NCBI RefSeq assembly: GCF_963666025.1
Contig: NZ_OY762552.1
Span: 2,151,001-2,215,000, forward strand
Direction: 5' to 3'
DNA: 64,000 nucleotides
Origin: an uncultured Methanobacterium sp.
Lineage (GTDB): Archaea; Methanobacteriota; Methanobacteria; Methanobacteriales; Methanobacteriaceae
The notes below the pieces were generated by a model. It did not search any database, was not told the DNA's origin, and saw only the letters and a list, made by a program, of their open reading frames with translations. Each line of letters begins with the position of its first letter. Within the stretch, counting starts at the first letter, position 1. Below are positions 1 through 12,134 of the stretch, in pieces. A program made the position numbers and the translations under genes.

Positions 1-2
1 AT

Positions 3-284
3 AATGGTGTTGATCTAGTTCTAAACGGCCATAAACATGTTCCGAATGTATGGATGGTTGAGAAGATGGTCACACTTAACTCTGGAACCGTCACCACCCG
101 TAAACTAAGGGGTCAAACCAGGCCCTGCTACAACCAGCTCTCCTTTGAAGATGAAGATTTCTATGTAAACTTGGTGGACACCGAAACCGGTAAGAAGAAA
201 CAGCTGGCTTACTACTCGGTTAAAGTTGAAAATGATGAGTACGTGGTCTGTTCTACCCGTCACAATTCTATGGGGACATTTTAA
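3..284 (+). CDS. Metallophosphoesterase, C-terminal fragment cut by window edge
   Basis: An open frame enters from the left edge and reads through to a stop at 284. Its first visible residues, ending in the metal-binding G-H-K-H motif followed by VPNVW, match the C-terminal third of the complete metallophosphoesterase at 442-1248 almost residue for residue. This is therefore the tail of a tandem paralogue, not an independent small gene. The ATG at 54 lies inside the conserved VPNVWM segment and is not a real start. The catalytic D-x-H, GD and GNHD motifs must lie left of the window. The fragment is slightly diverged near its middle (GQTRPCYNQL against GNGYASYNQL). Confidence 0.85.
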   Translation, partial: NGVDLVLNGHKHVPNVWMVEKMVTLNSGTVTTRKLRGQTRPCYNQLSFEDEDFYVNLVDTETGKKKQLAYYSVKVENDEYVVCSTRHNSMGTF

Positions 285-441
285 ACTTTAACTGGTTTAA
301 ATTCCCATTAGGGCATTTTAATTCTATGATGGCATTTTAAACAGTTATAAGGCGAATGATTAAAAAAATTAACTAACAAAGTTAAATTCTAACCAGTTAG
401 ATTTATTTTATCAAATCCAGTTAATAATCCGGTGATTTTTA

Positions 442-1248
442 ATGGGGAAAAAAGTAATTCAAATATCTGATGTGCATTTTGGGGATACCACCTTCTCTTT
501 GGAACTTAAATCCAACCTCCGGGCTCAGTTAGAGGATGAAAATCCTGATCTTTTAATATTTGCCGGGGATCTCACTGCCAGTGGTTATGCTCATGAATAT
601 GAACAGGCCCTGGAATTTGTAGATGAACTAAAATCCATCACCAAAACCCACATAGTTCCAGGAAACCATGATGCCCGTAACGTGGGTCTGGTTCATTTTG
701 AAAACATGATCAGTGAGCGTAAATTCGTTCACACGGATAAAAGCTCCAACTTCACCATCATTGGACTTGACTCCTCTGAAGCTGATGTCAGTCACGGGCA
801 GATTGGACGCGACCAGATGGACTGGTTGAAAGAGGAGTTGGGTAAAATACCAGAGGACCGGGCTAAAGTAGTCACCTTCCACCACCACATTATACCTATC
901 CCCCAGACCGGGAGAGAAAGAAATATCTTGCTGGATTCAGGAGATTTAATGCATATTTTAACTGAAAATGGGGTTGATTTTGTTTTAAACGGGCATAAAC
1001 ATGTCCCCAACGTGTGGATGCTCAACAATATGGTGGTTTTAAACTCTGGAACTGCAACTACCGGTAAACTGCGTGGAAATGGTTATGCCAGTTATAATCA
1101 ACTGGAAATCAAGGAGGGGGAAGTATTGGTTAACCTGGTGAAGACTGAAAATGGGAGTAAAAGGGAGATAGCGCATTATTCCGTGGGATTAATGGATGAA
1201 TCTATGGTGATCCATTCATATATCCATAAATCCATACATAGTGTATAA
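442..1248 (+). CDS. Calcineurin-like metallophosphoesterase
   Basis: A 268-residue cytoplasmic phosphoesterase with every expected metal-ligand motif: D10-V-H12, G42-D43, G74-N-H-D77, a histidine cluster near residue 149 and G184-H-K-H187. Such enzymes hydrolyse phosphomonoesters or cyclic nucleotides using a di-metal centre; CpdA/Icc-like enzymes are relatives. The substrate cannot be read from sequence. The start is well supported: GGTGAT lies seven bases upstream of the ATG. The C-terminal ~85 residues after GHKH form the extra beta-rich tail shared with the preceding paralogue. The tandem arrangement suggests a local duplication. The phosphate regulon lies just downstream, but no operon link is visible. 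Confidence 0.88.
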   Translation: MGKKVIQISDVHFGDTTFSLELKSNLRAQLEDENPDLLIFAGDLTASGYAHEYEQALEFVDELKSITKTHIVPGNHDARNVGLVHFENMISERKFVHTDKSSNFTIIGLDSSEADVSHGQIGRDQMDWLKEELGKIPEDRAKVVTFHHHIIPIPQTGRERNILLDSGDLMHILTENGVDFVLNGHKHVPNVWMLNNMVVLNSGTATTGKLRGNGYASYNQLEIKEGEVLVNLVKTENGSKREIAHYSVGLMDESMVIHSYIHKSIHSV

Positions 1249-1404
1249 ATAATATCCAAATATAAAATTCAATATTCAAAGAATTATTTTAAACTTAACT
1301 AAATTATGAAGAAATCTTAAATTAATAAAGAAATTCTTTTTAGCATGAAAATCAGATATATCCATGAAGATATTATTTTATTAGATGAATGAGTTAGGGA
1401 TAGA

Positions 1405-2043
1405 ATGTCAAAAACGTTAGATATAATAATGGCGGGGGTTATCTCCGGGATCGTTGCTTTCACCACATCTCAACTGGGAGTAACTGGAACCATAATTGGT
1501 GCAGTAATGGCATCCATGTTATACCAGTTTATGAGCCACTTTTTCAAGGACCCCCTGCAAAATGTTAACACTTTAAAAACCCCAAAACGTGTAGAAAGCC
1601 AGATAGTTTATGCATTTCCTTTAATCATAATCCTGGCTATAGAAATAATTTACCTGCTATCTTCATTTTACCTTGGGCCTCGTGAGATTTTCCAATCAAT
1701 GCAAACAGCCACTGACTGGAACCTTTTCAGAACCATTGGTGTTGGTCTCATAATTATGGGAGTTTATCCCCTCCTTGAACCGGACCGTATACCACCAATT
1801 TATGGTTTAGCAGTACTGGGAGTGGGAGTGGTGAAATTAATGGCCGGATTTGTGGATTATAACTCACCTCTTGTCGCGCTATATTCCCCAATATTCCAAC
1901 AATTCAATGTATTGATTTCCATAGTACTCATAGCAGTGCTTTTATATGTGATAGTATCCATTATTCAGGACTCAGTGACTATTATACGTAAAGAAGATCA
2001 AAGTAAAAATAGAGAAGTTGAGTTAAAGGAAATTAAGCTATAG
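1405..2043 (+). CDS. Integral membrane protein of unknown function
   Basis: A 212-residue protein with about five hydrophobic segments (roughly residues 5-45, 70-90, 108-125, 133-152 and 168-190), a short basic loop after the first pair (KTPKRVES) and a charged C-terminal tail rich in Lys and Glu. I do not recognise the family and see no catalytic motif. The N-terminal glycine-rich helix pair (VISGIVAFTTSQLGVTGTIIGAVMAS) resembles small archaeal membrane proteins that pack tightly in the lipid bilayer. It stands alone between the metallophosphoesterase and the PhoU regulator, and its 3' end runs into a run of imperfect tandem repeats. The upstream GTTAGGGATAGA is only a weak ribosome binding site. 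Confidence 0.7.
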   Translation: MSKTLDIIMAGVISGIVAFTTSQLGVTGTIIGAVMASMLYQFMSHFFKDPLQNVNTLKTPKRVESQIVYAFPLIIILAIEIIYLLSSFYLGPREIFQSMQTATDWNLFRTIGVGLIIMGVYPLLEPDRIPPIYGLAVLGVGVVKLMAGFVDYNSPLVALYSPIFQQFNVLISIVLIAVLLYVIVSIIQDSVTIIRKEDQSKNREVELKEIKL

Positions 2044-2155
2044 GAAATTAAAGTAAAACTAAAGAAGTTGGGTTATAGGAATTAAATAGAGAAGTAATGT
2101 TATTGGGAATTAAATAAAAAAGTTGGGTTATAGGGAATTAAAGTAATAGAGAAGG
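2029..2155 (+). repeat. Imperfect tandem repeats starting at a stop codon
   Basis: Starting in the last codons of the membrane-protein gene, blocks of the type AAGTTGGGTTATAGG(G)AATTAAA recur two to three times, separated by shorter degenerate copies (GAAATTAAAGTAA, GGGAATTAAATAAA). The units are not in a conserved reading frame and no hairpin is evident, so this looks like slippage-type duplication. Confidence 0.6.
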
Positions 2156-2182
2156 TTGATCTAACTTAATGCACCATCAGTG

Positions 2183-3103
2183 ATGTCAGGCAATGATAAA
2201 ATGACTAATAGAGCAAAAAACAGTACTCTCAAGGCAGTTTTGGAAGTAATTTTATATGATAATCCTGCTACTCAGGATGAAATAGCAGATAAGCTAGGAT
2301 TAACCAGGAGATACGTAACTAAACTGTTACAACCTCTGATCAAAGAGGGAGTTGTCAGGAGAGCATATATTCTTGATCTTAAGAAGTTCGATGAATTTTC
2401 CGAAATGTTCGATGAGGAAAAAACTTCCCGGGAACACGCCGGAACTTTCCTGATAAAGGACATGCTCCGGGACATGGCCAAACATATCTGCCGCCAGTTT
2501 GACATGTCATTTGAAGCTTTACTCCAATATGATTCTGAAATGGCTGAAGAGGCCCTGAAACTGGATTATATTTCTAACAACATGCACGAGAAGGTACGTT
2601 CATCTGTTGAAACCGTTATATCCATTAACCCTTACTCAGAGTTCAGTAAAACCATGGTCCTGGGAGAAGTTGGATACGACCTGGAACGTATTGCGGACCA
2701 TACCTGCCATATTGCCAACTTTGCCCTGGAAGACTCTGATCCAATTGATGAAGAAATGATGGAAACCTTAAAATCCATGTACAAAACTTCACGCAAAATG
2801 GTGAATCAATCCATGGAAGCATTTTTAGATGAGCGTCTTGAGCTTAAGGATAAGGTTATGGATTATGAGGAAAGGATCCATGAACTCCAGAAAAAGGCTC
2901 TAAATAACATTGCCACCCAAATGGCTGAGGATGATGTAATGGATAAAGATAGATCCAACTATTATCTTGCATTGTCCCGTGTTGTAAAGGCTTTTGAACG
3001 TATTGGGGATATATCCATCGAGATAATTGATACTGCTGGTGAATTCTACCGGAATATACCTCGAACCACCACTCCAGAACGTTTCCGTAGGATGAAACCT
3101 TGA
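2183..3103 (+). CDS. HTH-PhoU phosphate-responsive transcriptional regulator
   Basis: A 306-residue protein that joins an N-terminal winged helix-turn-helix (about residues 12-65, with NPATQDEIADKLGLTRRYV as the recognition unit) to two PhoU three-helix repeats (about 85-185 and 190-290) containing the metal-binding E/D-x3-D signatures (DLERIADHTCHIA; FERIGDISIEI). PhoU proteins couple the Pst transporter to phosphate signalling; archaeal HTH-PhoU fusions are thought to act as the transcription factor themselves. The gene lies upstream of the pst genes, which supports a role in their control. A GTG at 2180 directly precedes the chosen ATG; an ATG at 2201 is also possible because no strong ribosome binding site is visible. 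Confidence 0.85.
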   Translation: MSGNDKMTNRAKNSTLKAVLEVILYDNPATQDEIADKLGLTRRYVTKLLQPLIKEGVVRRAYILDLKKFDEFSEMFDEEKTSREHAGTFLIKDMLRDMAKHICRQFDMSFEALLQYDSEMAEEALKLDYISNNMHEKVRSSVETVISINPYSEFSKTMVLGEVGYDLERIADHTCHIANFALEDSDPIDEEMMETLKSMYKTSRKMVNQSMEAFLDERLELKDKVMDYEERIHELQKKALNNIATQMAEDDVMDKDRSNYYLALSRVVKAFERIGDISIEIIDTAGEFYRNIPRTTTPERFRRMKP

Positions 3104-3637
3104 TCACTTAATTTGATTAGGAAAAAATTTGCGTAGTGTATTTTTAGGCAGATGAATAATTTAGGTAGAACGAACATTGAATGAATAATTGAAAATCATT
3201 GGAATGAATAATTGAAATTATTTACTATTTTTTATTTCTAATTATTAATTTAACAAAAACAAAATCACGGTAATGTTTATTTATTTATGTAAGATCTGAT
3301 TTTTTTTAGTATTTGAAAAACTCTAGATAATATTTACTAATATGTACATTAAATTTTACTGATTAGGTAGTAAGATTTCAGATTTATTTCTCAAAAAGTG
3401 AATGAACTTACACTGAAATTACCTATAAATTAAATTAATAATTGCACTTTAAAAATTATTGCACTTTAAATATGTACCAATATTTTTTTTTAAAATAAAT
3501 TAATGGTCTTAAGTTCCTTTTTTAAAATAAAATAATTATTTTAATGGATTTTTTGTGGAAAAATGTCTATATTAATTTTATTTGATTTAAGGATTTAATA
3601 TGGGAAATATTGTTAAAAGGAGTAGTTAAAAATGTTC
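3104..3637. other. Intergenic region, no gene seen
   Basis: This 534-base, very A+T-rich stretch lies between the convergent 3' ends of the HTH-PhoU and citrate synthase-family genes. It contains a short direct repeat (GAATGAATAATTGAAA, near 3180 and 3203) and long A/T runs. No ORF with a ribosome binding site, no tRNA-like fold and no clear rho-independent terminator was found. Confidence 0.5.
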
Positions 3638-4444
3638 TTAAAATTGATTGATCATTTCGTTTTCATTCACTGTATCCACATCCATCAGTTTACGAAATGG
3701 CTTTTCCTGAGTTTTTTCCTCCTGAATATGGGCTAAAAGACCTGGAATTCTACCAACTATGAATAAACCACATCCAACTCTCCAGTCAAAGCCCATGTCA
3801 GAAAGTAGTGCTGCATTGGCACCGTCAATGTTCATGTTAATCCCCTTTCTTTCACTTAACAGATCCTGGATATGCATGGCCAGCTGGCTGTGTTCTTTGA
3901 AACAATCGTATTCTCGTCCCAGTTCTAATAATCTTGGTGCACGAGGGTCCTTATTGTGGTACCTGTGGCCAAATCCAGGTATCTTTTTTCCATTTTCAGT
4001 AAAGTAATTTATCAATTTCTGTGCAGTTTCATCCAGGGGGATATTCTCATTTCTGGATAGGTTGACACCTTCCTGTTGTATGCGCATAGCTATTTCAATG
4101 GCTCCGGCATGATTTTCACCGAAAGCTAATATCCCTCCGGCCAGACATGCATTTACTGGAGATCCTGCTGATGCCATCAGTCTTGCTGACTGGGTACTGG
4201 GGGGTGTGATGCCATGATCACAGAAGGAAACCAGTATGGCCTGTAACATTTTTTCCTGGTTTTTGGTGGGGAGCACTCCCTTCAGGAGAAGGTGTATCAT
4301 TTCTGGAAATGAAATGTTTCCTATCAGGTCTTCCTGAGGATATCCCTGGGTGATGAGTCTATTTGGTTCCACTTTGGTAATGGATGTTTTCCAGGGGGTG
4401 GTTCTGGGTTGGAACATCCCCTTTAATACTTCCTCACTGATCAT
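3638..4444 (-). CDS. Citrate synthase / citryl-CoA lyase family protein
   Basis: A short citrate-synthase-fold enzyme (268 residues from the chosen start) with the conserved histidine regions of the family: GSPVNACLAGGILAFGENHAGAIE and GFGHRYHNKDPRAPRLLEL. It would condense acetyl-CoA with oxaloacetate or cleave citryl-CoA. Full-length citrate synthases have about 370-430 residues, so this compact form fits the citryl-CoA lyase-like branch; the direction of the reaction is inference. The frame extends 20 codons further to 4504, but that extension has no ribosome binding site and is rich in Ile/Tyr/Asn. The ATG at 4444 follows AGGG and lies about 25 bases downstream of an AAATATTTATA TATA-like box, so the transcript may have almost no leader. 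Confidence 0.8.
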   Translation of the reverse strand: MISEEVLKGMFQPRTTPWKTSITKVEPNRLITQGYPQEDLIGNISFPEMIHLLLKGVLPTKNQEKMLQAILVSFCDHGITPPSTQSARLMASAGSPVNACLAGGILAFGENHAGAIEIAMRIQQEGVNLSRNENIPLDETAQKLINYFTENGKKIPGFGHRYHNKDPRAPRLLELGREYDCFKEHSQLAMHIQDLLSERKGINMNIDGANAALLSDMGFDWRVGCGLFIVGRIPGLLAHIQEEKTQEKPFRKLMDVDTVNENEMINQF

Positions 4445-4571
4445 GTAAGACCCTAATAACTGTATGTTATAAATATTTATCGCTTTTAGTATAGTGTAGT
4501 TCATAAAATGTGTTTTTCAAATGGTTTTCATATGGTTTTTCCTGGTTTGTAATTAAAAATAGTTCTTATTA

Positions 4572-4637
4572 TGTGTATTCTTATACACAAATAGTAAGCT
4601 TTATATAGTCTGGGAAGTTAGGTAGCAAGTGAGGTGA
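4572..4637 (+). promoter_or_regulatory. pstS promoter with inverted-repeat operator candidate
   Basis: The perfect inverted repeat TGTGTAT-tctt-ATACACA (4572-4589) is followed by a TATA box, GCTTTATATAG (4598-4608), and by the ribosome binding site GAGGTGAT (about 4630-4637) before the pstS ATG. A dyad directly upstream of TATA/BRE is a typical archaeal operator position. The likely binder is the HTH-PhoU protein encoded nearby (inference). Confidence 0.55.
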
Positions 4638-4641
4638 TATT

Positions 4642-5487
4642 ATGGACATGAAGTACATAATAGGAATAATAGTAGCAATAATTGTAATAGCCGGTGCTTA
4701 TTTTGTCCTCGCTGGAGGTAGCGGACAGGAAAAAATAACCATCGTCGGTTCTACATCTGTACAGCCTGTTGCTGAGAAATTAGCCACAGAATACATGAAA
4801 ACGAATCCCAACGTTAAGATAACGGTTCAGGGTGGAGGTTCTGCTGTGGGTATTAAGAGTGCAGAGGATGGTACAGCAAGCATTGGAACCAGTTCTAAGT
4901 CGTTAAAAGCTAATGAATCCACAGGATTAACTCAGTACGAAATTGGTAAAGATGGAATTGCCATCATCGTCAACAAAAACAATGCCCTCAACGGACTAAC
5001 TGTTGAACAGGTAAAAGGAATATTATCTGGAAACATCACCAACTGGAAGGAAGTTGGAGGTGCAGATGCTCAGATAAATGTTATTGTTCGTGAAGACGGT
5101 TCAGGTACTCGTGATGCAGTTCAGGAGATCGTTCTAGGTAAATTAGCCAACGGTACCAAAGTAGCTTTCGTAAAATCAGCTATTGTGCAGAGTTCCACCG
5201 AAGCAGTGCAGCAAGCTGTGGCTCAGGATCCCAACGCTGTTGGTTTCATATCCTTCGCTTCAGTGAATAGCACCAAAGCCCTGCAGATAAACAATGTTGC
5301 ACCTTCCGAAGCAACTATACTTGATGGAACCTACAAGATCCAGAGGCCATTCCTGTTCCTGGTTAAAGGAGATCCAAAAGGGGCAGTTAAATCATTCATT
5401 GACTGGGTGAATGGACCTGAAGGTCAGGCCATTATAAAATCAGATAAGGTAGTACCAACTGGTAAGCAGGTGAACAGCACCTCTTAA
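4642..5487 (+). CDS. pstS: Phosphate ABC transporter substrate-binding protein PstS
   Basis: A 281-residue PstS-type periplasmic-binding-fold protein. An N-terminal signal anchor (residues 4-25) holds it on the outer face of the membrane without a lipobox cysteine. The phosphate-binding signatures are visible: GSTSVQPVAEKLA near residue 36, GGGSAVGI, GTSSKSL, and the VREDGSGTRDAVQE loop near residue 150 that contacts phosphate. It delivers phosphate to PstCA. The start has a perfect GAGGTGAT site. It is the first gene of the pst cluster and is followed by a strong terminator hairpin, so it may be expressed to higher levels than the permease genes. Confidence 0.95.
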   Translation: MDMKYIIGIIVAIIVIAGAYFVLAGGSGQEKITIVGSTSVQPVAEKLATEYMKTNPNVKITVQGGGSAVGIKSAEDGTASIGTSSKSLKANESTGLTQYEIGKDGIAIIVNKNNALNGLTVEQVKGILSGNITNWKEVGGADAQINVIVREDGSGTRDAVQEIVLGKLANGTKVAFVKSAIVQSSTEAVQQAVAQDPNAVGFISFASVNSTKALQINNVAPSEATILDGTYKIQRPFLFLVKGDPKGAVKSFIDWVNGPEGQAIIKSDKVVPTGKQVNSTS

Positions 5488-5501
5488 AAAAGCCAGTATT
5501 T

Positions 5502-5545
5502 GGGAGGCCATGGTGGTTCTATAACCACCAAATCCTCCATTTTTT
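5502..5545 (+). terminator. Terminator hairpin after first pstS
   Basis: A two-part stem (GGAGG/CCTCC outside, TGGTGGTT-ctat-AACCACCA inside, eight perfect pairs) is followed by a run of six T. It lies 15 bases after the pstS stop codon. It may end or attenuate transcription before the second pstS. Confidence 0.7.
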
Positions 5546-5617
5546 AACAAAAATCGATTTATTAACACGTTACATTAGTATTATCCTCAATAATTGACTT
5601 AAACCAAGTAAACATCC

Positions 5618-5655
<38 letters not shown>

Positions 5656-5688
5656 ATCTTCTAATGGTAAGGAACATAGGGTGATTTA

Positions 5689-6495
<807 letters not shown>

Positions 6496-6650
6496 GTAAC
6501 CAGTAAACGTGAATTAAATTAAAAATTATCAGATTTATCCAGAAATATCAATTAAAAATAAGACTATCAATTAAAACTCAATGCAATTTCAAAATCAAAA
6601 AATATCATTTATAAATCCAATCATTCTAGGGATTTAACGAGAAGGAGAAA

Positions 6651-7530
<880 letters not shown>

Positions 7531-7626
7531 AATCACAGCATATTCAATGCATTTCACGTGAATTCAGCCAAAAAGACAACCAGAAGGAATATAAACCGAA
7601 TATTGTAAAAGTGGGAGGGATCATTT

Positions 7627-9234
<1,608 letters not shown>

Positions 9235-9238
9235 AAAG

Positions 9239-9260
9239 AGGGCATATGATGATGTGCCCT
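9239..9260 (+). other. Intercistronic hairpin between pstB and phoU
   Basis: The perfect 6-bp stem AGGGCA/TGCCCT with a 10-base loop lies immediately after the pstB stop and 22 bases before phoU. No T-run follows, so it is more likely an mRNA stability or processing element than a terminator. Confidence 0.4.
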
Positions 9261-9282
9261 ACACAAGGATGGGTGGTTTAAA

Positions 9283-9951
9283 ATGCTTACAGTGGTCCTG
9301 GAAAAACGTTTAAAATCCCTGGAAGAAGATGTCCTGGGATTCAGTTGGGAGACCATAGGAAGAGTGGATAATTCAGTCCGGAGTTTCCTGGATGAAGACA
9401 CCTATCTGGCCAGAGAAATAATTGAAAAAACTGATGAAATCAACAAGGAAAGCTATAAGATTGAGCATGGATGTCTTAAGGTTTTAGGATTACACCAGCC
9501 ACTCGCCAGGGATTTACGTTTAGGAGCAGCACTTCTGCGAACCTCCATTGAACTGGAACGTATAAACAACCTTTCGGCTTACATAGCCCGTTATGCCATA
9601 GATGCAGCAGAAAGCGAACGTACCTGTTACAAACCCCCACACATTGAGTTCATGTCCCAGACTGTCCAGGATATGCTGAAAGATGCTGTGGGTGCACTCT
9701 TAAATGAGGATATACAGTTACTCAAACGTTCCACCAGAAGCTACGTGAACCTGCAGGATTTTTACAACCAGATGTTTTCAGAATACGAGGAAATCACACA
9801 TGGAGGTTCCCAGACTTCACTGATACTGGTTGGGAGGAACTTACTGAGCATGGGACACCATATAATGGGAATGGCAGATCGCGTTGCCTATTCCATAGTG
9901 GGTAAACGTGTCATGCACCATAAACTGTTCCATAATATGTTGATGAGGTAA
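9283..9951 (+). CDS. phoU: Phosphate signalling protein PhoU (first copy)
   Basis: A 222-residue PhoU with two three-helix repeats (about residues 10-100 and 115-215). The metal-binding acidic signatures appear as ELERINNLSAYIA and MGMADRVAYSI. PhoU associates with the Pst transporter and restrains uptake and signalling when phosphate is plentiful. The start at 9283 follows GGGTGG. The gene is the first of a tight three-gene block (3-bp gap to the next gene) directly after pstB. Confidence 0.9.
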   Translation: MLTVVLEKRLKSLEEDVLGFSWETIGRVDNSVRSFLDEDTYLAREIIEKTDEINKESYKIEHGCLKVLGLHQPLARDLRLGAALLRTSIELERINNLSAYIARYAIDAAESERTCYKPPHIEFMSQTVQDMLKDAVGALLNEDIQLLKRSTRSYVNLQDFYNQMFSEYEEITHGGSQTSLILVGRNLLSMGHHIMGMADRVAYSIVGKRVMHHKLFHNMLMR

Positions 9952-9954
9952 AAA

Positions 9955-11098
<1,144 letters not shown>

Positions 11099-11142
11099 GT
11101 TATTTGGGTTATTGGATAACTTGAATTCGTATATTCAATAAT

Positions 11143-11176
11143 AGGGTCATTTCAAGAAAATGATCCTCTCTTTTTT
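11143..11176 (+). terminator. Terminator of the pst-phoU operon
   Basis: A ten-pair stem (AGGGTCATTT with AAATGATCCT, one G-T pair) and a 5-base loop are followed by CTCTTTTTT. It is the clearest operon-end signal in this part of the window. Confidence 0.75.
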
Positions 11177-11335
11177 AATTTCATTCCAATTTCATTTATT
11201 TTATTTTCATTCATTATAATATTCATTTTAATTTTATTTTCATTCTTTTCAATTATATTTCATTTACTTAATTCTCATATGCCTAATTTTAAAATTGCCT
11301 TTAAATAAATTAAATCTCAGGTCAACGTCATGCAT

Positions 11336-11487
11336 TTAAATTAATGACTTTACTGTTTTACGTGAAGTAGTATCTTTTGCCTGGTCAACAACATTTTTCA
11401 GTGGGGCCTTAACTACCCTATCTGAAGTATTAGTTGCCCTATCTGAAATTTGACTTAAAAAATGTTGATTTTTCCTAATGTTTAAAT
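11336..11487 (-). pseudogene. Possible remnant of a small basic protein gene
   Basis: The minus strand has about 47 open codons ending at 11336, with a protein-like sequence containing SDRATNTSDRVVKAPLKNVV and a Lys/Thr-rich tail (DTTSRKTVKSLI). No ATG, GTG or TTG occurs in frame after the upstream stop, so it cannot be an intact gene as it stands. The SDR(V/A) duplication and balanced composition look coding. I do not recognise a family. It could also be chance. Confidence 0.25.
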
Positions 11488-11517
11488 ATAAGATTGATTA
11501 TAACAGGAGGTAGACAT

Positions 11518-11554
11518 ACACTTCAAGTGTAAAACATATCACAATTTGTGATAT
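11518..11554. promoter_or_regulatory. Two perfect palindromes, operator candidates
   Basis: Two different perfect palindromes stand five bases apart: ACACTTCAAGTGT (11518-11530) and ATATCACAATTTGTGATAT (11536-11554). They lie about 95 bases upstream of the small winged-helix gene at 11648 and directly after an A+T-rich TATA-like stretch (TTTAAATATAAG, near 11480). Dyads of 13-19 bp are typical dimeric regulator sites. Confidence 0.5.
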
Positions 11555-11647
11555 TGGCGATCATTATAAAACTAAAATGTTAACCCGGGAGGGTTTCTCA
11601 TCCCCTCCCCTTCATTAAATAATCAATTAAAAGTGAGGAGTGATAGA

Positions 11648-11878
11648 TTGAAAATTAAGTGGAGAAACGAAAATTTGAGAATTGAATTAAAGATGAACAT
11701 ATTGGATTATGTTAATTCCAATGAAAACATTTCCATAAGTAATTTAGCTGATTACACTAACCAGGAATACCTGCTGGTAGCGGCAGTGGTTGATGAATTA
11801 GTTGAAGATGGATTAATTCCCTCTAAAAGTCCATCTAAAAGTCTCTCTAAAAGTTTTGTTAACAACGTTACATGGTAA
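11648..11878 (+). CDS. Small winged-helix protein, TTG start
   Basis: A 76-residue basic protein. Residues ~15-60 (LKMNILDYVNSNENISISNLADYTNQEYLLVAAVVDELVEDGLI) form a helix-turn-helix/winged-helix unit like those of small archaeal repressors. The TTG at 11648 is preceded by GAGGAGTGAT at ideal spacing; the upstream in-frame GTG at 11633 lies in that site. The C terminus holds three short repeats (SKSPSKSLSKS), encoded by direct repeats of TCTAAAAGT. The stop lies in the left arm of a long inverted repeat. The two palindromes upstream may be its own operators (inference). Confidence 0.6.
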   Translation: MKIKWRNENLRIELKMNILDYVNSNENISISNLADYTNQEYLLVAAVVDELVEDGLIPSKSPSKSLSKSFVNNVTW

Positions 11879-11940
11879 AAATAGAGTGTATGTTGAGGGG
11901 ACAAATGATCCTTCCGTTTAAATCCCCTCTTTTACCATGT
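11870..11940 (+). terminator. Long two-tier inverted repeat at gene end
   Basis: Outer arms ACATGGTAAAA (11870-11880) and TTTTACCATGT (11930-11940) are perfect over 11 bp. Inner arms GAGGGGA (11895-11901) and TCCCCTC (11923-11929) pair inside, next to the outer right arm. The structure starts in the last codons of the winged-helix gene. It works as a terminator candidate in either direction, but no T-run follows directly. Confidence 0.5.
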
Positions 11941-12134
11941 TATTCATTTTTCGAGTTAAAACCGTTTTTTATCTTAAATCCAATATATTTAATTCTATTA
12001 TCAATTCTAATACATTTTAACCTATTAAATTTTAATATTAATTCCAATATCAATCTTGTATCAATTTTATTCTATTTATATCAATATTAAGTCCATTTAA
12101 TGGATTATTGTTCCATTAATAGTTTTATTAATAG

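Noticed and set aside
54..284. Separate 76-residue gene at the left edge
   Set aside because: Reading frame and conserved GHKHVPNVW residues continue upstream to the window edge, so it is the tail of a larger gene.
3632..3736. Short plus-strand ORF after AAAGGAG, antisense to the citrate synthase-family gene
   Set aside because: Despite the ribosome-binding-like sequence, it lies inside the conserved 3' end of the opposite gene and its product is low-complexity.
11872..12090. 72-codon frame on the plus strand after the winged-helix gene
   Set aside because: It starts inside an inverted repeat, has no ribosome binding site and encodes a low-complexity Ile/Leu/Asn/Phe string expected from A+T-rich noncoding DNA.
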